DNA of 64,000 bases, from positions 3,236,001 through 3,300,000 of the forward strand of contig CATNEN010000039.1 of the NCBI GenBank assembly GCA_950097015.1, given 5' to 3'. The position numbers and the translations under genes are program-made. How positions within the stretch are numbered: position 1 is the stretch's first letter; every line of letters begins with the position of its first letter. Origin of the DNA: Macrostomum hystrix. Lineage: Eukaryota > Platyhelminthes > Macrostomidae. Positions 61,067 through 64,000 of the stretch are shown here, piece after piece. The notes below the pieces were generated by a model. It made no database searches, was not told where the DNA came from, and saw only the letters and a list, made by a program, of their open reading frames with translations.

Positions 61067-63933
61067 ATGACATCTAGCCAGCGTGATCAAAATTTGGAAA
61101 ACATTGTTCATGTAAGTTTTCATTTTATACTGTCTGTGCCGATTTATTTATATTTTGCCTCCCACACTACTACTCTATTTAAAAATTGAAGTAGTATGAT
61201 TCTGAACTGAACTAAGAATTCTGAATTCTTCAGAGCTGACTTTAACAAAAGGAAGTTTTTAGTCCCATTTACATTTTTCATGTTTTAAATATCGTGAGTC
61301 AAATTCTCACTACTATAATGGGAGAATCAATTCTCAAATGAAAAAAGTACAGGGTGCTTATAAAGTCTAGTTTTGTTTGGCAGAATTCTGGACAGAATTC
61401 GCTTCTCACAAATAAACAGAACTCAGACTAACAACAGGCCTTTGGCAGTCATCTCTCAGTGTCTGTCCCAATATTTCCTTAGCCCAGTGTCTGAGCTGAG
61501 CTCTCAGCCTAGTTGAGTAGCAGCAATGTCATATTATCATCACATTGCCCTCTGCCACTCTAAGTCAAGGCGCCCGTTGCTAAGGCTGACTGAAATGCCT
61601 TGAGTAGACTTAATGAAAACCGGCGCATATGGCTAGGGCATATTTGCATTGTTAGCCTCAATGCTTTACACGGGTACCGTTTAAGTGAAGGCAGAATAAA
61701 GGCGTGTGCAGCAATCCTTTCTAAACCGACTAAAAAGACTGTAAAGGCCCCATTTAACAAACAAAAGTCTGACTGTTTTTATTGTTTTATTTAGAAATTT
61801 TTATGCTAGCCGTATATTTATCGGAAGCTTGTTATTGACCAGTGTTAAGAGCTTGGGCCTCTGACCGAGAGAGTTAACTATTTGTATCTGTAAATACTTC
61901 GCTTTAGATTGTAGGAGGACGAATTTCAGCCTCTCAAGGAGATAATGGAGCGACTTATATATTTAACAAATCGATAGTAGTATTAGGGGTGGAGCTACTG
62001 ACTCCGCGCGTGCACACGGGAGAGAACCCGCTAAAAGTAGGGATGTTTATTTGGGTGATTCCAGTTGGAATCTGCGGTGTTTCCAGAAAAAGAAACAGCC
62101 GAACCCTGGAAACATACCGATCGGATGATTCCATGCTTAGAATCTACCCAACTGGTCGTTTTCTCGGTGCTTCTTGGTGACGAAATAGAATCACCCAAAG
62201 AATCCTCCGGTTCGGAAGATTCCATGCTCAGAAACCGCCGAGGAATCGCCCGTAAATAACTCTTAACTCTTTTAACTCTCTAGACAAAATGGTTGTCCCA
62301 TGGGCCACTGGTTCGGGTGATTCTTCGGCGGTTTCCGCACAATTTACGGTTACATCGGCTGCTTCCTGGGTGGTTTCTTTAACTCTTGCGAGATAGGGGG
62401 GTTTTGGTAGATTCCACTCCTATTTTGCACAAAAAAACCAGCCGAAGAAGCAGCCGAATTTTTTACAGGGAAGGCTAAAGGCGCTTACACGCTGTACATT
62501 CTAAATAGATAGATAACGCATATACGGTGCACAGCACACCGCCTCATTACAGCTTTTGTCTTTGTACAGCCTTGTACACCTTCGATACGACAAGGGTTGT
62601 AGCTAGTGGTTAGAGCGTCGGACTCACAACCTGAAGGTGGACCCCGGGAGTTTGATTCCTGACTTATTAGAACAGTTTGTGTCCTTTAGCTAGACAATTC
62701 ATTCTGGATTGCCTCAGTTCACCCAGCTGTTAAATGGGCACCAGCATTAGTTTGGGTGATTGAAAGCGGGTGTGGCGCTTCCCAGTCCATGGACTGAACA
62801 GCCGTGCGTAGGCGTTCGATTCACAATAATAGTGCTGTCGACTGCACATCTGGCACAATGCAAATTCAAATTAAGTGAATAGGATAGGATAATATACTTG
62901 GGATAAGTGATAGGATTATTGAAAATTCGTCAATCTTTTGCCGATTTATTATCTGTCTCAATATAAACAAGCAGTTTTAATAATAAACTTACTGTCTCGC
63001 ACTAGGGGAGTGGTGTGGGCTGCTTCCACCCAGTCCTCCGCACGACCGACCACATCAGCCTGAGCACAGTTTTAGAATCTTTCACGACTCATGACGCACA
63101 CTTGAGCATAGAAATTTATTCTATTGGCGAGTGACGAAAGTAATTTTCGACAAATAATTTTTTGTCTCTCTGACCAGCCCCGGATTATGGCCCGAGTCAC
63201 CGAGTCCGTGGCCTTCTAGTGTAGACAGGTAGAAAGCAGGCACTGCGAAGTTGAGATGCTTTTGTTGTTGTCAGTTCTGTGCTTTTTTCGTTAGGCCAGA
63301 CGAAAAATACTGGCCGACTTTGCAACGTGTTTAAAGGGCCGATGAAAGTTTTCTCTCTTACTCTCTCCGTCTCCGTCTCTTTCGCGGAAGCAGTGCGGCA
63401 TTTATTTTTTTCTGAGGCAAAACAGCCTGGTGTCTGTGTAACTCTAGGTTTAACCAGGTGAGTTAAACAAATAGAAGCGTTTAGATTACACCAAGGCTTC
63501 CCTATATGTAGCAAAATAGTCATAGACGTTTTAAATGTATTATTGAATTTTTATTCTGACGTTATTTCCAAGATTGAGTGCTTTTATGACACCGATATGT
63601 TTAGAAAAAGACCAACAAATGCTTCTACAGAGAGTGGAACAGACAGTTCTGAAAGACGGTCATTCAGGCGGCTATCTGCGTTCTGGGACAGGCGGACGCG
63701 AACGAATTTCGGCTCGAATTCGCGACTCGATAACCAGAAACCTGGACGATCCGGTTGGAACCGGCTCCGGCGCCGATTGGAGCGGCCTCGGCAGTCGCTA
63801 TGGCCACGGCGGCGGCGGTGTCGACGAAGTCAGCAAGCTGCGGCAGGAGTTGAACCGCCTGGAGGATGCGCTGTCCGAGATGCGGGCAGAGCGGGATCAA
63901 TTGTCTATTCGGTACACTGCGCTGGCTGAGAGG
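61067..63933 (+). CDS. CROCC: Rootletin (CROCC), first two coding exons, 3' part outside the window
   Basis: Exon 1 (61062-61111) has acceptor ATCCATTCCAG, ATG at 61067 and donor GTAAGT; it encodes MTSSQRDQNLENIVH. Exon 2 (63631-63933) opens after GCTTCTACAG and ends AGAGG|GTGAGC. Both are phase 0. The join LENIVH-RVEQTVL parallels the LETVIQ-LESSVL start of vertebrate rootletin. Further on, RIRDSITRNL matches the conserved IREIVTRNL region, and LRQELNRLEDALSEMRAERD followed by QLSIRYTALAER matches the first coiled coil closely. Rootletin polymerises into the striated ciliary rootlet at the basal body and links centrioles. Only 116 residues of a protein normally near 2000 are here. The AG five bases before the ATG implies an upstream spliced leader or 5' UTR exon. 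A start at 63586 within the unspliced frame is less likely. Confidence 0.85.
61980..62430. mobile_element. Possible non-autonomous element with imperfect terminal inverted repeats
   Basis: TATTAGGGGTGGAGCTAC at 61980 is similar to the reverse complement of GGTAGATTCCACTCCTATTT at 62407. Internally, GATTCCATGCT and GGGTGATTC are each repeated. The ends are imprecise and no target-site duplication was found. Confidence 0.25.
62588..62890 (+). mobile_element. tRNA-derived SINE
   Basis: A-box TAGCTAGTGGTTAGAGC (62600), a B-box-like GAGTTTGATTCCT (62648), then TTCACCCAGCTGTTAAAT (62718) shared with the 52031-52165 element, and an AT-rich tail with AGGATAGGATAAT. The loss of cloverleaf pairing shows it is not a tRNA gene. 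Confidence 0.7.
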
Positions 63934-64000
63934 GTGAGCATCTTGCTAATTTGAATGTGTCTAATGTACTTTTAAATATCATATAACATGCGCGTGTCCT

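Larger units (their letters stand above)
61112..63630 (+). other. CROCC intron 1
   Basis: A 2.5-kb intron holding a SINE (62588-62890) and a repeat-like block (61980-62430). Short frames such as 61600-61794 and 61989-62180 show no gene-like features. Confidence 0.7.

Noticed and set aside
62588-62660. tRNA gene
   Set aside because: A and B boxes are present but the acceptor and anticodon stems do not pair, and the sequence continues into a SINE body.
63574-63954. Rootletin as a single unspliced 126-aa start
   Set aside because: Splicing from 61111 to 63631 gives a better N-terminus (LENIVH-RVEQTVL) and uses two good splice sites; the ending after AGAGG is a GTGAGC donor.

Overview
The window is nuclear DNA from an animal. 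The coding sequence is split by GT-AG introns, two genes encode conserved centriole/cilium proteins (MDM1 and rootletin), and there are tRNA-derived SINEs, minisatellites and long AT-rich non-coding stretches. Coding exons are GC-rich. I cannot name the species. A free-living invertebrate, possibly a flatworm or other lophotrochozoan, is a guess only.

Positions 1-48969, minus strand: one enormous secreted-protein gene fills three quarters of the window and runs off its left edge. A small signal-peptide exon (48867-48969) splices in phase across a 1.7-kb intron to a single exon of about 43.5 kb (47193 down to about 3667, or to the stop at 3569). That exon holds a Cys-rich N-terminal domain (two CCxxC motifs) and roughly 255-260 tandem copies of a 56-residue Ser/Thr/Ala/Glu-rich mucin-like repeat. 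Phase-compatible small exons follow (3434-3489, 3306-3324, 3130-3227), then a thrombospondin type-1-like exon and at least three six-cysteine Kunitz-like exons (1704-1986, 504-746, 194-385). The order signal peptide, giant mucin array, TSR, Kunitz domains resembles a papilin/mucin hybrid. I know of no described gene with exactly this layout. The array has near-identical higher-order repeats with offsets of 9840, 9336 and 4872 bp, and a non-repeat linker present at both ends.

Positions 48970-53000: upstream and intergenic DNA with a 23-bp satellite (about 50380-52030) abutting a SINE.

Positions 53001-56810, minus strand: a complete five-exon MDM1 gene (828 aa, all junctions in phase), a microtubule-binding centriole protein.

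Positions 56811-61061: AT-rich intergenic DNA with a possible solo LTR. From 61067 on the plus strand, the first two coding exons of rootletin (CROCC), the ciliary rootlet coiled-coil protein, run towards the right edge. MDM1 and CROCC are head-to-head, so two centriole/basal-body genes share one intergenic region.
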